Origin: Alkalihalobacterium sp048323755
GTDB taxonomy: Bacteria > Bacillota > Bacilli > Bacillales > Bacillaceae_F
NCBI RefSeq assembly: GCF_048323755.1
Contig: NZ_JBLWFS010000002.1
Location: 124,001 to 188,000 of the forward strand
DNA length: 64,000 bases
Direction: 5' to 3'
The notes under the pieces were generated by a model that worked only from the letters and a program-made list of their open reading frames with translations, was not told the DNA's origin and made no database searches. The translations under genes were made by a program, and so were the position numbers. Each line of letters opens with the position of its first letter. The stretch's first letter is position 1. This document shows, one piece after another, positions 26,306 through 35,419 of this stretch.

Positions 26306-26962
26306 TTGTCAGATAAAGATATTTTATATAAAAAATCGACGTTTAATCGAATAGGAGAACTAAATAAATATGTACCGGATTCGTTTAAAGCTTTTCTTAA
26401 CTTTGATCAGCAAGCGTTAAGCAGTGGTGAATTAACGACGAAACAAAAAGAGCTTATTGCCGTCGCAATCGCTCATATTACAGGCTGCCCGTATTGCATT
26501 GACCTTCATGTGACCAACAGTAAAAAAGAAGAAGTGACGCTTGAAGAGTTATCCGAATCGATTATGGTCGCAACCGCTCTTAAAGCCGGGTCCGCCCTCG
26601 CTCACGGTGTCAATGCACTGAACTCGTATACAGATGAAACCGAAGTGTTATACAAACAACAATATTTTGGGCGAATTATGGAATTCTCCAAGCTAACAGG
26701 TGACTCGTTCGCTGCTTTTATTGACTTTGATCAGAAAGCACTGAAAGACGGAGCATTATCAAGCAAAGAAAAAGAAATAATCGCTGTCGCTTGCGCCCAT
26801 ACCACAGGCTGCCCGTATTGTATCGACCTTCATACAAAGGCCGCTAAAAAAGCAGGTGCGTCACTCAATGAACTCGCCGAGGCTGTGATGGTAGCAACCG
26901 CACTTAAAGCCGGCTCAGCACTGGCTCACGCTGTCAATATGTTAGAAGCTTATGATGCATAA
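26306..26962 (+). CDS. Internally duplicated AhpD/carboxymuconolactone decarboxylase-like protein
   Basis: A 218-residue protein made of two similar halves. Each has the redox motif GCPYCIDLH (about residues 60 and 176) and the helix VATALKAGSALAH, as in AhpD-type CxxC proteins. Single-domain relatives are about 110 residues, so this is a tandem fusion. TTG at 26306 has GGGAG 8-9 nt upstream. It follows the aldehyde dehydrogenase closely and ends at a terminator, so it is probably part of the alcohol-oxidation unit, perhaps handling peroxide or reactive aldehyde stress; that role is inferred. Confidence 0.75.
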   Translation: MSDKDILYKKSTFNRIGELNKYVPDSFKAFLNFDQQALSSGELTTKQKELIAVAIAHITGCPYCIDLHVTNSKKEEVTLEELSESIMVATALKAGSALAHGVNALNSYTDETEVLYKQQYFGRIMEFSKLTGDSFAAFIDFDQKALKDGALSSKEKEIIAVACAHTTGCPYCIDLHTKAAKKAGASLNELAEAVMVATALKAGSALAHAVNMLEAYDA

Positions 26963-27038
26963 TAGCTTGCAATAGTAAGGGCAATCTATTCTGCTCAGCG
27001 GACTAGATCAAGATAAAGTTAATAAACTATTAACTAGA

Positions 27039-27073
27039 AAAATCGCATTGGAACTAGGATCCAATGCGATTTT
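27039..27073. terminator. Bidirectional terminator
   Basis: AAAATCGCATTGGA (27039-27052) pairs exactly with TCCAATGCGATTTT (27060-27073) between two convergent transcripts. Confidence 0.9.
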
Positions 27074-27088
27074 CTTGTGCTGTCGAAT

Positions 27089-28552
27089 TTAGTGGACGCC
27101 GTGCCCTTTTTCGTTTAATATGTAACGAAGTTTTCTAACGGTCGTATTTAGTTTTTTCGACGCTTCTTTTCGGTTCCCCAGTGTGTCGCGCAGGGCTTTG
27201 TAGACGAATGCTTTTTCAACAACTTCCTCTAGTTTTTTTATATTTTCCTTCACTTGCTCTAGATCGCCTTGTTCTTCTAACAAATCGATCATCTCACCAT
27301 TCCACTGCTCTAAAAACCGTTCCAGCTCAGACTTTGAAAAGTCTTTGCCAGCAGGCTCCGGGGCTGACTCCACTTCCTGTCTTTGAATAGGGATTACTTT
27401 TTTACGTTCGCGGATCGTTACTGGCAAGTAGTCTGGCGTAATGATGGTCGTTTCACCTTCTGCTAACGCTACAGCTCGTGTCACGACATTCGACAATTCA
27501 CGAATATTTCCCGGCCAATGATAGTCTTCCATCATGGCTAAAGATTCGTGTGAGAATTCAATCGCTGGCTGGTTTTCTAGTAACTTCTGAATTAGCAGTG
27601 AAAGGTCTTCTTTCCGCTCTCGTAAAGGCGGAATATGTAATTTCACGACATCGAGCCGGTAGAGCAAATCCTCACGAAATGAGCGATTACGTACCGCTTC
27701 GTGTAAATTCACATGGGACGCTGCCACAATTCTCGCATTTGTTTTTAGCGTATGCTCACTACCAACTCGCATAAACTCTCTCGTCTCTAAAACTCGGAGA
27801 AGCTTTACTTGAATGGCTGGTGAGGCTTCTGCTATTTCATCTAAAAAGAGCGTACCTTGACTGGCAATTTCAAACAGCCCTTTTCGTTGCTGTCCCGCTC
27901 CTGTGAACGCCCCTTTTTCATGTCCAAATAATTCACTTTCTAACAACGTTTCCGTTAATGCCCCACAGTTCAAACCGATAAACGGGTTCTGTACCCGGTG
28001 ACTCGCTTCATGAATAAACCGAGCCAGCACTTCCTTACCTGTCCCCGTCTCTCCTTCTAGTAAAATGTTAATATTTTTACTCGCAAACTTATAGGCCATC
28101 TTAAGCATTGTTTTCATTTCAGTGCTGTTTCCTATGATCATCCCAATTTGTTCGGCCACTTTAGAAATTTCTTCATCTAAAAAAGCACCCGGAACGTGAA
28201 GCAAATTGTCCACATGTTTTTCGAGCTCATCAATATCATCAAACGGCTTTTCAATGTAATCATTCGCGCCATTTTTAATCGCATCAACAGCGGTCTTAAC
28301 CGTACTATAGCCTGTCATAATAATGACCTTACATGAAGGCGTTTTTTCCTTGATCATTTGTAACACTTGTAGTCCGTTCGTATCCGGCATTTTTAAATCA
28401 ACCATGGCAAGGTGAAAACTCGTTTGGTTTAAGTGATCAACGACTTCATGATAAGTCCGTGCTACACTTACTTCATAGCCTTTCTTGGTAAATAAGTAAC
28501 TTAAGAAATTTCCAATTTCGTATTCATCATCAACAACGAGCAGTTTTGTCAT
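27089..28552 (-). CDS. NtrC-type sigma-54-dependent response regulator
   Basis: A 487-residue response regulator: receiver domain with phospho-acceptor Asp52 (VDLKMPDTNG), AAA+ domain with Walker A GETGTGKE (about 168-175) and the sigma-54 contact motif GAFTGA (214-219), and a C-terminal Fis-like helix-turn-helix (NRKEASKKLNTTVRKLRYIL). An unusual acidic, Glu-rich stretch precedes the DNA-binding end. It is encoded directly after a cytoplasmic kinase and should activate the sigma-54 promoter at 23380. Confidence 0.93.
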   Translation of the reverse strand: MTKLLVVDDEYEIGNFLSYLFTKKGYEVSVARTYHEVVDHLNQTSFHLAMVDLKMPDTNGLQVLQMIKEKTPSCKVIIMTGYSTVKTAVDAIKNGANDYIEKPFDDIDELEKHVDNLLHVPGAFLDEEISKVAEQIGMIIGNSTEMKTMLKMAYKFASKNINILLEGETGTGKEVLARFIHEASHRVQNPFIGLNCGALTETLLESELFGHEKGAFTGAGQQRKGLFEIASQGTLFLDEIAEASPAIQVKLLRVLETREFMRVGSEHTLKTNARIVAASHVNLHEAVRNRSFREDLLYRLDVVKLHIPPLRERKEDLSLLIQKLLENQPAIEFSHESLAMMEDYHWPGNIRELSNVVTRAVALAEGETTIITPDYLPVTIRERKKVIPIQRQEVESAPEPAGKDFSKSELERFLEQWNGEMIDLLEEQGDLEQVKENIKKLEEVVEKAFVYKALRDTLGNRKEASKKLNTTVRKLRYILNEKGHGVH

Positions 28553-28604
28553 TTAAACACTCCTTCCTTTAGGGAGTTTAGAACTTTTCAATTTCCTCAT
28601 GTAT

Positions 28605-30281
28605 TTAATCGCCTTCTTTTTTCATGGGTACTAATAAAATAAATGTACTTCCCTTTCCTTTTTCACTGTTTACTTCAATGCCGCCGCCATGTTCTTTGGC
28701 AATGCCTAAACTAACAGACAAACCTAATCCAGTTCCATTCATCGCATCTTTCGTCGTGTAAAACGGACGAAAGATTTCGTTAATTTCTTGTTCACTTATG
28801 CCAACCCCATTATCATGTACTGACAAATAAACAAATGTTTCATTTTTGATCTGCCTCATCCCTGTTTTAATTAAAATCTCTTTTTCTAGTTGCTCAGTTT
28901 CTTCTAAAGCATCTCTTGCATTTAAAATAAAATTAATAACAATTTGTTCGAGCTGTTGTAAATTACCTTCTATCACCGGAAGCGACGGATCAAGATCAAC
29001 ACACAACGATACACATTGTCTTTCAATCTGATAACGAATTAAGCTCAAGACCTCTTCAACGGCTTTATTGATTTGACATGGCTCAAATTCATATTCATCT
29101 TGGCGGGAAAATGTTAATAGATTACGGATGATATTTTTACTTCGCACCCCGCAATTATGAATATCTTTCAATAAATTGTAGGCCGGATCCTGCTCATTAA
29201 AATCACGTAATAGTAATTGACTATTCCCGATAACAGCGGTTAACGGACTATTCAATTCATGTGCCACTCCAGCCGCCATTTCTCCAATAGCAGCCAATTT
29301 ACCTGAATGCATCAATTGCGCTTCGGTATATAATTTTTTCGTTACATCTTTCAAATAAATAATGACCCCGTACATTTCTTGCGTTTCATTAAAAACAGGA
29401 TATGTATAAATATCACAAATTCGATTATGATCTAATCGCGACTGGCGAAATGCGGTTTTCTTCGTCCGGTAGCTTTCGCTGACTGGACAGTCAATTGGAT
29501 CTTGATAATGAATGACTTCATACGTTTTTCTTCCATACAAGTGGTCATCTTCTAATTGAAAAAACGCTTTGACCGCATCATTAAAGCGAATAATCCGATA
29601 ATCTAAATCCACAAATAAAATTAAATCTTGAACGGCACGAAACGTTTCTTCCCATTCTTTTTTTCCATTTAATACCGCATTATATAATGAAGAGTTTTCT
29701 ATACAAACCGCCATTTGATCAGCTAGTTGTTCAAGAAACGAAAAATCATCATTCGGGTAATCAATTCTCGTCTTACTTCCAAGACTGAGCACACCAATCA
29801 CTTGTTTTTTTCGAAAAAGAGGTAAGCAAACAACGGTCTCAATTCCTAAAAGCTTCATCGTATTTTTTTCGACGTCAGATAATTGGCCAAATGTTCCATT
29901 CACATCATTCATAAGAACCTTCTTTTCATGGATCACCTGATAATACAATGAATTTTTATTTGGCAGGACTTCCCCTACTTTTAAGAAAAACGAATCTTGC
30001 GGGTACACATTCGTTAAGATTAACTGTTGACCTTCGTAAATCGTGAGGCTAATTCGATCAAACGTATACAGCTTTTCAAGTTTTTCCATGATGTTTTTCA
30101 GGAGTTCATCCATCGTCATGTCAATCGTAAAACTTTTCGTCACTTCATTAATAATTTCCAGTTTCATGTTTTTCTTTTCGAGTTGTTCAACCATTTTCTT
30201 CAGTTCTGTATAGTAATTTCTTTTGGACGATTTAACCCCTGTTAATCTCTCAATCATCATCTGTTTTTCATTGATCGGCAT
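28605..30281 (-). CDS. Cytoplasmic GAF-PAS histidine kinase
   Basis: A 558-residue kinase without transmembrane segments. Order: N-terminal coiled coil (about 22-48), GAF domain (about 50-200), PAS domain (about 210-320), HisKA with the phosphorylated His341 (GVAHELNSPLTAVIG) and a HATPase domain (NFILNARDALEE, DNGVGIS, GTGLGLSVSLGI). The ATG has GGGGAG 7 nt upstream. It lies 12 bp from the ErcA-like gene and about 50 bp from the response regulator gene, so the three form one operon. A soluble kinase fits sensing of an intracellular redox or metabolic signal. Confidence 0.92.
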   Translation of the reverse strand: MPINEKQMMIERLTGVKSSKRNYYTELKKMVEQLEKKNMKLEIINEVTKSFTIDMTMDELLKNIMEKLEKLYTFDRISLTIYEGQQLILTNVYPQDSFFLKVGEVLPNKNSLYYQVIHEKKVLMNDVNGTFGQLSDVEKNTMKLLGIETVVCLPLFRKKQVIGVLSLGSKTRIDYPNDDFSFLEQLADQMAVCIENSSLYNAVLNGKKEWEETFRAVQDLILFVDLDYRIIRFNDAVKAFFQLEDDHLYGRKTYEVIHYQDPIDCPVSESYRTKKTAFRQSRLDHNRICDIYTYPVFNETQEMYGVIIYLKDVTKKLYTEAQLMHSGKLAAIGEMAAGVAHELNSPLTAVIGNSQLLLRDFNEQDPAYNLLKDIHNCGVRSKNIIRNLLTFSRQDEYEFEPCQINKAVEEVLSLIRYQIERQCVSLCVDLDPSLPVIEGNLQQLEQIVINFILNARDALEETEQLEKEILIKTGMRQIKNETFVYLSVHDNGVGISEQEINEIFRPFYTTKDAMNGTGLGLSVSLGIAKEHGGGIEVNSEKGKGSTFILLVPMKKEGD

Positions 30282-30293
30282 TGGTCATCTCCC

Positions 30294-31448
30294 CTACATC
30301 GCTCGTGAAAAAATGTCCTTTATATCTTTTGTCGTTACATCACGAGGGTTCGTAATCATGCATGCATCTTCAAGTGCCATCGTTGCCATTTCGTTCATAC
30401 TTGCTTCATCTGGTGAATGTAAGCCTAATTCGGAAAAATGCTGGGGGGCCCCAACTTCTTTGGTTAGTTGGCGAATGACCTCAATTCCTCTTTTTCCTGC
30501 TTCCATCAGCTGGAGGCCTCTCGTATCCACACCTAGTAATTCAGCTATCTCAACATACCTTTGGGGTTTCGCTAACAGATTAAAGTCCATCACATGAGGT
30601 AAAAGGATCGAATTCACTTCCCCGTGGGATAATTCATACCGCCCACCGACCGCATGAGAGATGGCATGAACCGCTCCTAATATCGCATTTGAAAACGATA
30701 AGCCCGCTTGAAGACTCGCCATCGCCATCGCATGTTTCGCTTCTTCATTTGACTTGGTAGCTACAGACGGTCGTAAATATTTACTGACTAGCTGAATGGC
30801 ATTCTTTGCTTGGACATCTGTAAGCGGTGTAGCCGCAATACTGACATACGCTTCAATCGCATGGGTTAACACATCTAAACCCGTCGCTGCCGTTAAACTC
30901 GCATCCTTCGTAGCTAATGTCAATGGGTCGGTGATCGAGATATCAGGAATTAGCGATTTTGAAATGATCGTCATCTTCTTTTTCTTCTCGGAGTCTACGA
31001 TGACAGAAAATTGAGAAACTTCAGAGCCTGAACCAGCCGTTGTCGACGCCATAATCGTTGGCGGTAACGGTGCCAACAGCTTGTCTACCCCTTCATAATC
31101 ATTAATCTTTCCACCATTCGTCGCAACAATCGCAATCGCTTTAGCGACATCCAAGACACTGCCTCCGCCAATCCCAAGCACCGCATCACATTCTGTCTCT
31201 GCAAACACTTGCGCCCCGTACGTCACTTCAAAATCTTTCGGATTTGTCGTCAAATTAAAAAAAGTCGAATACTCCAATCCAGCATTCAAACAATTCTCCA
31301 TCACCTGATCGACCCAACCCGCACGACAAACACCGGTATCACTGACAATCAATATCTTCCTTGCACCTAACCGTAAAAAACTTTCCCCCACATGCTCCAG
31401 CGCACCTTTACCAAAAATAATTTCAGGAGACATAAACTTATTGATCAT
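30294..31448 (-). CDS. ErcA-like iron-containing alcohol dehydrogenase
   Basis: A 384-residue group III alcohol dehydrogenase paralogue. The start FMSPEIIFGKGALEHVGESF and the segments GGGSVLDVAKAIAIVATNGG and TTAGSGSEVSQFSVIVDSE resemble ErcA, a dehydrogenase-like protein required for regulation of ethanol oxidation in Pseudomonas. Metal-ligand positions are intact (GLDVLTHAIEAYVS; HAISHAVGGRYELSHGEVN), so catalysis is possible. Its position as first gene of an operon with the kinase and regulator suggests that it informs the kinase about alcohol or NADH flux. It may alternatively be a second metabolic dehydrogenase. Confidence 0.8.
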   Translation of the reverse strand: MINKFMSPEIIFGKGALEHVGESFLRLGARKILIVSDTGVCRAGWVDQVMENCLNAGLEYSTFFNLTTNPKDFEVTYGAQVFAETECDAVLGIGGGSVLDVAKAIAIVATNGGKINDYEGVDKLLAPLPPTIMASTTAGSGSEVSQFSVIVDSEKKKKMTIISKSLIPDISITDPLTLATKDASLTAATGLDVLTHAIEAYVSIAATPLTDVQAKNAIQLVSKYLRPSVATKSNEEAKHAMAMASLQAGLSFSNAILGAVHAISHAVGGRYELSHGEVNSILLPHVMDFNLLAKPQRYVEIAELLGVDTRGLQLMEAGKRGIEVIRQLTKEVGAPQHFSELGLHSPDEASMNEMATMALEDACMITNPRDVTTKDIKDIFSRAM

Positions 31449-31585
31449 CGGTTATCAACAACCCATCCTATTAATCTAACATTTTGTAATCGTTTTCATT
31501 TAGTTTACTATATTTTGGTAGAGTGGAACAAGAGGGAGATAACTCTGTTTAGTTGAACAAAAAAGTTTCTATCTTAAATAAAAGG

Positions 31586-31626
31586 TAAAAAAAGATCTTG
31601 ATTTCCATTACTGGAGAAACAAGATC
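31586..31626 (-). terminator. Terminator downstream of the wall-anchored protein gene
   Basis: GATCTTG (31594-31600) pairs with CAAGATC (31620-31626), with further pairing inside. On the minus strand the stem is followed by a T-tract (AAAAAAA at about 31587-31593 on the plus strand). Confidence 0.82.
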
Positions 31627-31628
31627 GG

Positions 31629-32297
31629 TTAATTTCCTTCTATTTTATTTAAAGCCGCTTTCCTTCTTTTTTGAATGACATAAAAGATAAACCCTACGGA
31701 TAATAATAGTAAGCCACCAATTATAAGATTAAACATGTTCGTTGCAGTTGTTGGTAGAGGTGAACCATCGCCTGGGGTGATCTCACCTTGTGTAGGAGTA
31801 GCAGGTGTACCTGATCCAGGAGGTGCACTTCCTTCTGCCCATAACTTAATTTCAAACGCAGTAGCTAACCCTTGGAACTCATTTCCAGATTCCCATGGGA
31901 ATTCCACCCAAAACTGAATGTCTTCTTCGGTTCCTTTTTCTAAAAAGCGAGGCTCAAAACCAATAAAATCTGCTAAACTACCTTCAAATAATGTCTTTTC
32001 AGAAGTAGAAACATATAACTGCAATTGCTTATAAAGCATTTCAGATCCTGCTGTTTGCTTCGCTTTGGATTGATAATAATAATCTCTATTACCACTATTA
32101 ATCACCGTTAATTCGCGGGCAATACTATCTCCAGGCTTCATATTGGATATATCAAACAAATAGGAAGTAGGTGAAGTTGACAAATTAACGACAGGTTCGA
32201 CTTCATTAGCACCAGTACCCGTTGCAGGCATAAAAGTAACAAAGAGTAGCGCTGCTATTGTATATGCCATAGCAATTGGTAGAAAAAATCGCTTCAT
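31629..32297 (-). CDS. LPxTA-anchored TasA-like surface protein
   Basis: A 222-residue exported protein: signal peptide (residues 1-30), a TasA/camelysin-like beta domain (YLFDISNMKPGDSIARELTV resembles the NMKPGD motif of TasA), a Pro/Thr/Gly-rich linker, then LPTTA (about 184), a hydrophobic helix and the basic tail QKRRK. This is a sortase sorting signal of the LPxTA type typical of class D substrates. It lies downstream of tasA, separated by a terminator hairpin, and near a class D sortase gene, so it could tether matrix fibres to the wall. Confidence 0.82.
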   Translation of the reverse strand: MKRFFLPIAMAYTIAALLFVTFMPATGTGANEVEPVVNLSTSPTSYLFDISNMKPGDSIARELTVINSGNRDYYYQSKAKQTAGSEMLYKQLQLYVSTSEKTLFEGSLADFIGFEPRFLEKGTEEDIQFWVEFPWESGNEFQGLATAFEIKLWAEGSAPPGSGTPATPTQGEITPGDGSPLPTTATNMFNLIIGGLLLLSVGFIFYVIQKRRKAALNKIEGN

Positions 32298-32331
32298 AGG
32301 TTCTCACCTTCTTTAGTAATTGAAAAGGTTT

Positions 32332-32360
32332 ATAAAAGGCGGGGAAGACCCGCCTTTTAT
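32332..32360. terminator. Terminator hairpin between tasA and the anchored-protein gene
   Basis: ATAAAAGGCGGG (32332-32343) pairs with CCCGCCTTTTAT (32349-32360). In the minus direction a short T-tract within the right arm makes it a moderate terminator that could reduce read-through from tasA. Confidence 0.75.
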
Positions 32361-32389
32361 TATTTGATAGCTAAAAATTTACTACTTTA

Positions 32390-33283
32390 TTAATCTTCAC
32401 TTCCAAAACCACCGTTGTTTTGCTCGTCGATTACAATATTACCATCGTATTTGCCTGTACCTCTTGTTTTAGGGTCTGCAATTGGATTACCATGTCGGTC
32501 AGTTGCATTAGGAGCAATTTGGTTATTAACTTCACCGTTTCCATTAGGAGTATCGATGTGGTAACCATTCCATTGAGTAGCCTCTAGGTTAAAGAAGAAA
32601 TCAACACCGTTTGTTTGGAACATGTTTTGTACGAACTCAGAGTAATCTCCTCCAACTCGAGTACGGTCATCTTTAAATGTAATTTGTGTAAATACTGCAT
32701 CAGTATCTTGTGGCTCTACTGGTAAACCTCTTCTAGCTTGGTCTCCGTTTGTAGGAAGTTGTAGTGGTACCAAGTTAATACGTGGAGTTCCATCAGTAGC
32801 ATGATATTTTGAGTCGATCTTATCCATTAAAGCTTCTCCACCTCTAACTAAATCTCCTAGAGTTAATTCCTGACCACTCTTAACAACATTTCCTCTTGGT
32901 TGCCATTGTGGATTTTCAGTATCAACATTCATAAAGTCGATAACAAATTGATCTAAGAATGCTAACATATCATTGTTATATCCTTCTTCAAATTCAAAGT
33001 TATCTGCAGTCACATTTAACAATACTTCTTTAATAGCAATTGTACCGCCATTGTTTAACTTAAAGATACGTTGTACATTATCCCCTGGCTTCATGTTCCT
33101 AAGATCGAAGTTCATTTTATGGCTTGGATGGTTTGGAATTACCTCTAAGTCTAATACTCCTGCTGCAAAGTGGTTGTTAATTGTAGCAGTATCGTTAAAT
33201 GCTGCCCAAGTTCCTCCGCCTACTAATGATAAACCTAACATTCCCGTTAATACACCAACACCAATTTTCTTTTTAACACTCAT
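32390..33283 (-). CDS. tasA: Matrix fibre protein TasA
   Basis: Major proteinaceous component of the biofilm matrix, secreted after SipW cleavage. The 297-residue precursor starts with a SipW-type signal peptide ending VGGGTWAAFNDTATI. It carries the TasA motifs NMKPGDNVQRIFKLNNGG, GTIAIKEVLLNVTADNF, FTQITFKDDRTR and NLEATQWNGYHI, which align with B. subtilis TasA (FEATQWNG). It is about 35 residues longer, mainly in an Asn/Gly/Asp-rich acidic C-terminus. GGGAGG precedes the ATG. It is the third gene of tapA-sipW-tasA. Confidence 0.92.
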   Translation of the reverse strand: MSVKKKIGVGVLTGMLGLSLVGGGTWAAFNDTATINNHFAAGVLDLEVIPNHPSHKMNFDLRNMKPGDNVQRIFKLNNGGTIAIKEVLLNVTADNFEFEEGYNNDMLAFLDQFVIDFMNVDTENPQWQPRGNVVKSGQELTLGDLVRGGEALMDKIDSKYHATDGTPRINLVPLQLPTNGDQARRGLPVEPQDTDAVFTQITFKDDRTRVGGDYSEFVQNMFQTNGVDFFFNLEATQWNGYHIDTPNGNGEVNNQIAPNATDRHGNPIADPKTRGTGKYDGNIVIDEQNNGGFGSED

Positions 33284-33381
33284 GAATAATTCCTCCCTTT
33301 CACCTCTTTTTGAGGTATGTATAAATTAAAATTTTATATTTTAACTATAGTAGTCCTTAAACGGATCTCTTATAGTAAAAA

Positions 33382-33963
33382 TCAAGATTGATTTGACTCA
33401 CTAGAAGCTGCTACTTGTGCTTTTTCTGCTTTTAATTCACGGATCCCAACGTATAATGTTTTCCCAGAATGAATGAGTAACAGGATGCCAGGAATAAGTA
33501 GTAGAGTTACTAATCCAAATTGTGAGTTAGCAAAGTCCATTGCATATCCTAAGTACGGTACATGAAACCCTGAATGCAGACCATAAACATTGGATGCTAA
33601 TACTGGATTTACATCTGCCTGTGCATTGTTATCCCCTTTTGTTTGGTATAGTACTCCACTTTCATTTTGAAAAACATCTATGATTCTATGAGTTACATAG
33701 ACACCTGGTGATTGCTGAAACATGATGACATCATTGACTTGATAACTATTTTTATCAATAGCTGGAATAACCCCTATGACTGACCCTGTTTTTATTTCAG
33801 GCTCCATGGAACCGGAATAAACTACTTTTAACTCTTGACCAAATATTTTCGGTGATCCCTCTGATGTCAGATTAGTAAAGACTAAAATCGCTGTTATTAC
33901 TAAGAGCACCATTAATATTACGTTTATTGTTTTACTAAATATTTTTAAGGTTTTAGCTGCCAT
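33382..33963 (-). CDS. sipW: ER-type signal peptidase SipW
   Basis: Signal peptidase I dedicated to TasA and TapA. The 193-residue membrane protein has an N-terminal helix, the nucleophile serine in VVYSGSMEPEIKTGS and the His-containing motif VTHRIIDV where bacterial-type enzymes have Lys, followed by YQTKGDNNAQADVNPV and a C-terminal transmembrane segment. That replacement marks the archaeal/ER subclass to which SipW belongs. It is located between tapA and tasA as in B. subtilis. Confidence 0.94.
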   Translation of the reverse strand: MAAKTLKIFSKTINVILMVLLVITAILVFTNLTSEGSPKIFGQELKVVYSGSMEPEIKTGSVIGVIPAIDKNSYQVNDVIMFQQSPGVYVTHRIIDVFQNESGVLYQTKGDNNAQADVNPVLASNVYGLHSGFHVPYLGYAMDFANSQFGLVTLLLIPGILLLIHSGKTLYVGIRELKAEKAQVAASSESNQS

Positions 33964-34019
33964 TCCTTATCAACACCTTTCTTCCAGTCATTAAGTATGA
34001 AATTTTCTTGTAACTCCTG

Positions 34020-35042
34020 CTAACTTTCATCTTTATTACTATCTTTATCTGATTGAGCTTCCTCTTCATTTTTGGTAGATGAGATAGTTGCTTTTGATTC
34101 CTTTTTTTCCGTATCTTCTATAGGTTCATCTTTCTCTGCACCCTTCTCTTCCTTGCCTTCAGCCGTTTTGTTAGTAGTTGCTTCGTCTTTTTGAATTTTC
34201 TCTTCAATTTCTTTTGCATCAGTTGTATCATTACCTACTTTATCTTCTTTTTTAAGTTCACTCTCTTCACTATTGCCTTCTACTTTAATAACCTCTTTTG
34301 TGTCCTCTTCTAGAATGCTAGAATTTTGTGTTTGAACATTATTTGAAATTTTTATATTAGAGACTTTTATATCCTCACTCCGAATAACTTTTCGTATTTC
34401 GTCATTATTACCATGACCTGGTCTGTGGTACCCTTTAAACTTGAACTTTCCATCTTTATTCCCTAGTAATAGCTCAAGTTTTTCTTCAAGCTGTTTTTCT
34501 AGTTCGACTAACATAACTAACACCTTTGCTTCATGATTTTTATCCAATTGTGGAATTTCACCTTCGTACACTACAACTTGATAATGTGGATTACCCTTAC
34601 CTTTATTGTTTTGGCCAGTTTCAAGTGGAATAACATTGTCTTTACCAAAGGCTTCCGTAAAATCCTTAAGACTTACATTATTTGAATTGAAAATATAAAG
34701 AAGTTCAAACTCTGAAGTTCCTCTCATATCACCATCACCACCATTTTTTACAGTGGCAAAGATTGAGTTAGAATTTTCATTAAAACCATAACTAGATTTG
34801 CTTTCTAAAAAGCTTAATGAACTCTTATCCCAACTACCGTCATCATCATCATCTTCTTCCCAAATTGGGACATATATTGAATCTTTTATAATTTCTACAT
34901 CATTAAACAGTGCATTCGTTCCTCCTGTTGCTTGTGCAACTACTATAAATAAGAGGAAAAATAACAGCATTGGCTTTATGTAAAGACCTCGTAGTAGCTC
35001 TTTTTTCCTTTTTTCAGTTAAGCGGCCTTTTCTCATCCACAT
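34020..35042 (-). CDS. tapA: TapA-like matrix fibre assembly protein
   Basis: First gene of the matrix operon. The 340-residue product has a signal peptide ending in the SipW-type motif GGTNALFNDVEIIKDS, an acidic run WEEDDDDDG, a beta-rich domain, and from about residue 240 a Lys/Glu-rich low-complexity tail of some 95 residues. B. subtilis TapA is about 250 residues, so the tail is extra. AGGAGG is 7 nt before the ATG. Multiple SinR-like operators lie upstream. The call rests on position and the N-terminal domain rather than strong overall similarity. Confidence 0.8.
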   Translation of the reverse strand: MWMRKGRLTEKRKKELLRGLYIKPMLLFFLLFIVVAQATGGTNALFNDVEIIKDSIYVPIWEEDDDDDGSWDKSSLSFLESKSSYGFNENSNSIFATVKNGGDGDMRGTSEFELLYIFNSNNVSLKDFTEAFGKDNVIPLETGQNNKGKGNPHYQVVVYEGEIPQLDKNHEAKVLVMLVELEKQLEEKLELLLGNKDGKFKFKGYHRPGHGNNDEIRKVIRSEDIKVSNIKISNNVQTQNSSILEEDTKEVIKVEGNSEESELKKEDKVGNDTTDAKEIEEKIQKDEATTNKTAEGKEEKGAEKDEPIEDTEKKESKATISSTKNEEEAQSDKDSNKDES

Positions 35043-35089
35043 TTCAACTCCTCCTAGGAAGTAGATAATGAATTTTCCTATTCACTTTT

Positions 35090-35290
35090 TTAAGAACGTT
35101 CCAAGTATCCTTCGTTCTCTTTAACGAACTAATAACCTGAGTATAGGCCATGTTCTATCATTTGAAAACGTCCAAATACGTCCATTTTTTCGTTATAGTG
35201 AACAAAAAACTGCCTATATCTCATGATTTTTCATTTTTTCTCACTATTTTGTAATTTATAAAGAACGTTATTTTCTTTATAAAGAACATT
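35090..35290. promoter_or_regulatory. SinR-type operator cluster between tapA and srtD
   Basis: Sites of the form GTTC-N8-GAAC, or one-mismatch variants, occur at 35114-35129 (GTTCTCTTTAACGAAC), 35188-35203 (TTTCGTTATAGTGAAC), 35251-35266 (GTAATTTATAAAGAAC) and 35272-35287 (TTTCTTTATAAAGAAC), plus a half site at 35152-35158. Their half-sites match the known SinR box GTTCTYT. The cluster lies in the divergent promoter region and could govern both transcripts. Confidence 0.75.
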
Positions 35291-35419
35291 CAACTATTTT
35301 TTAACTAGACTAATAAATCCAATTGTTGCATGTTGCAGCCACGAGCCACTACAATAGTTAAAGAGAATACTTTACATTCATTTAATGATTTTTTATTACT
35401 ATATAGAAGGAAGATGACG

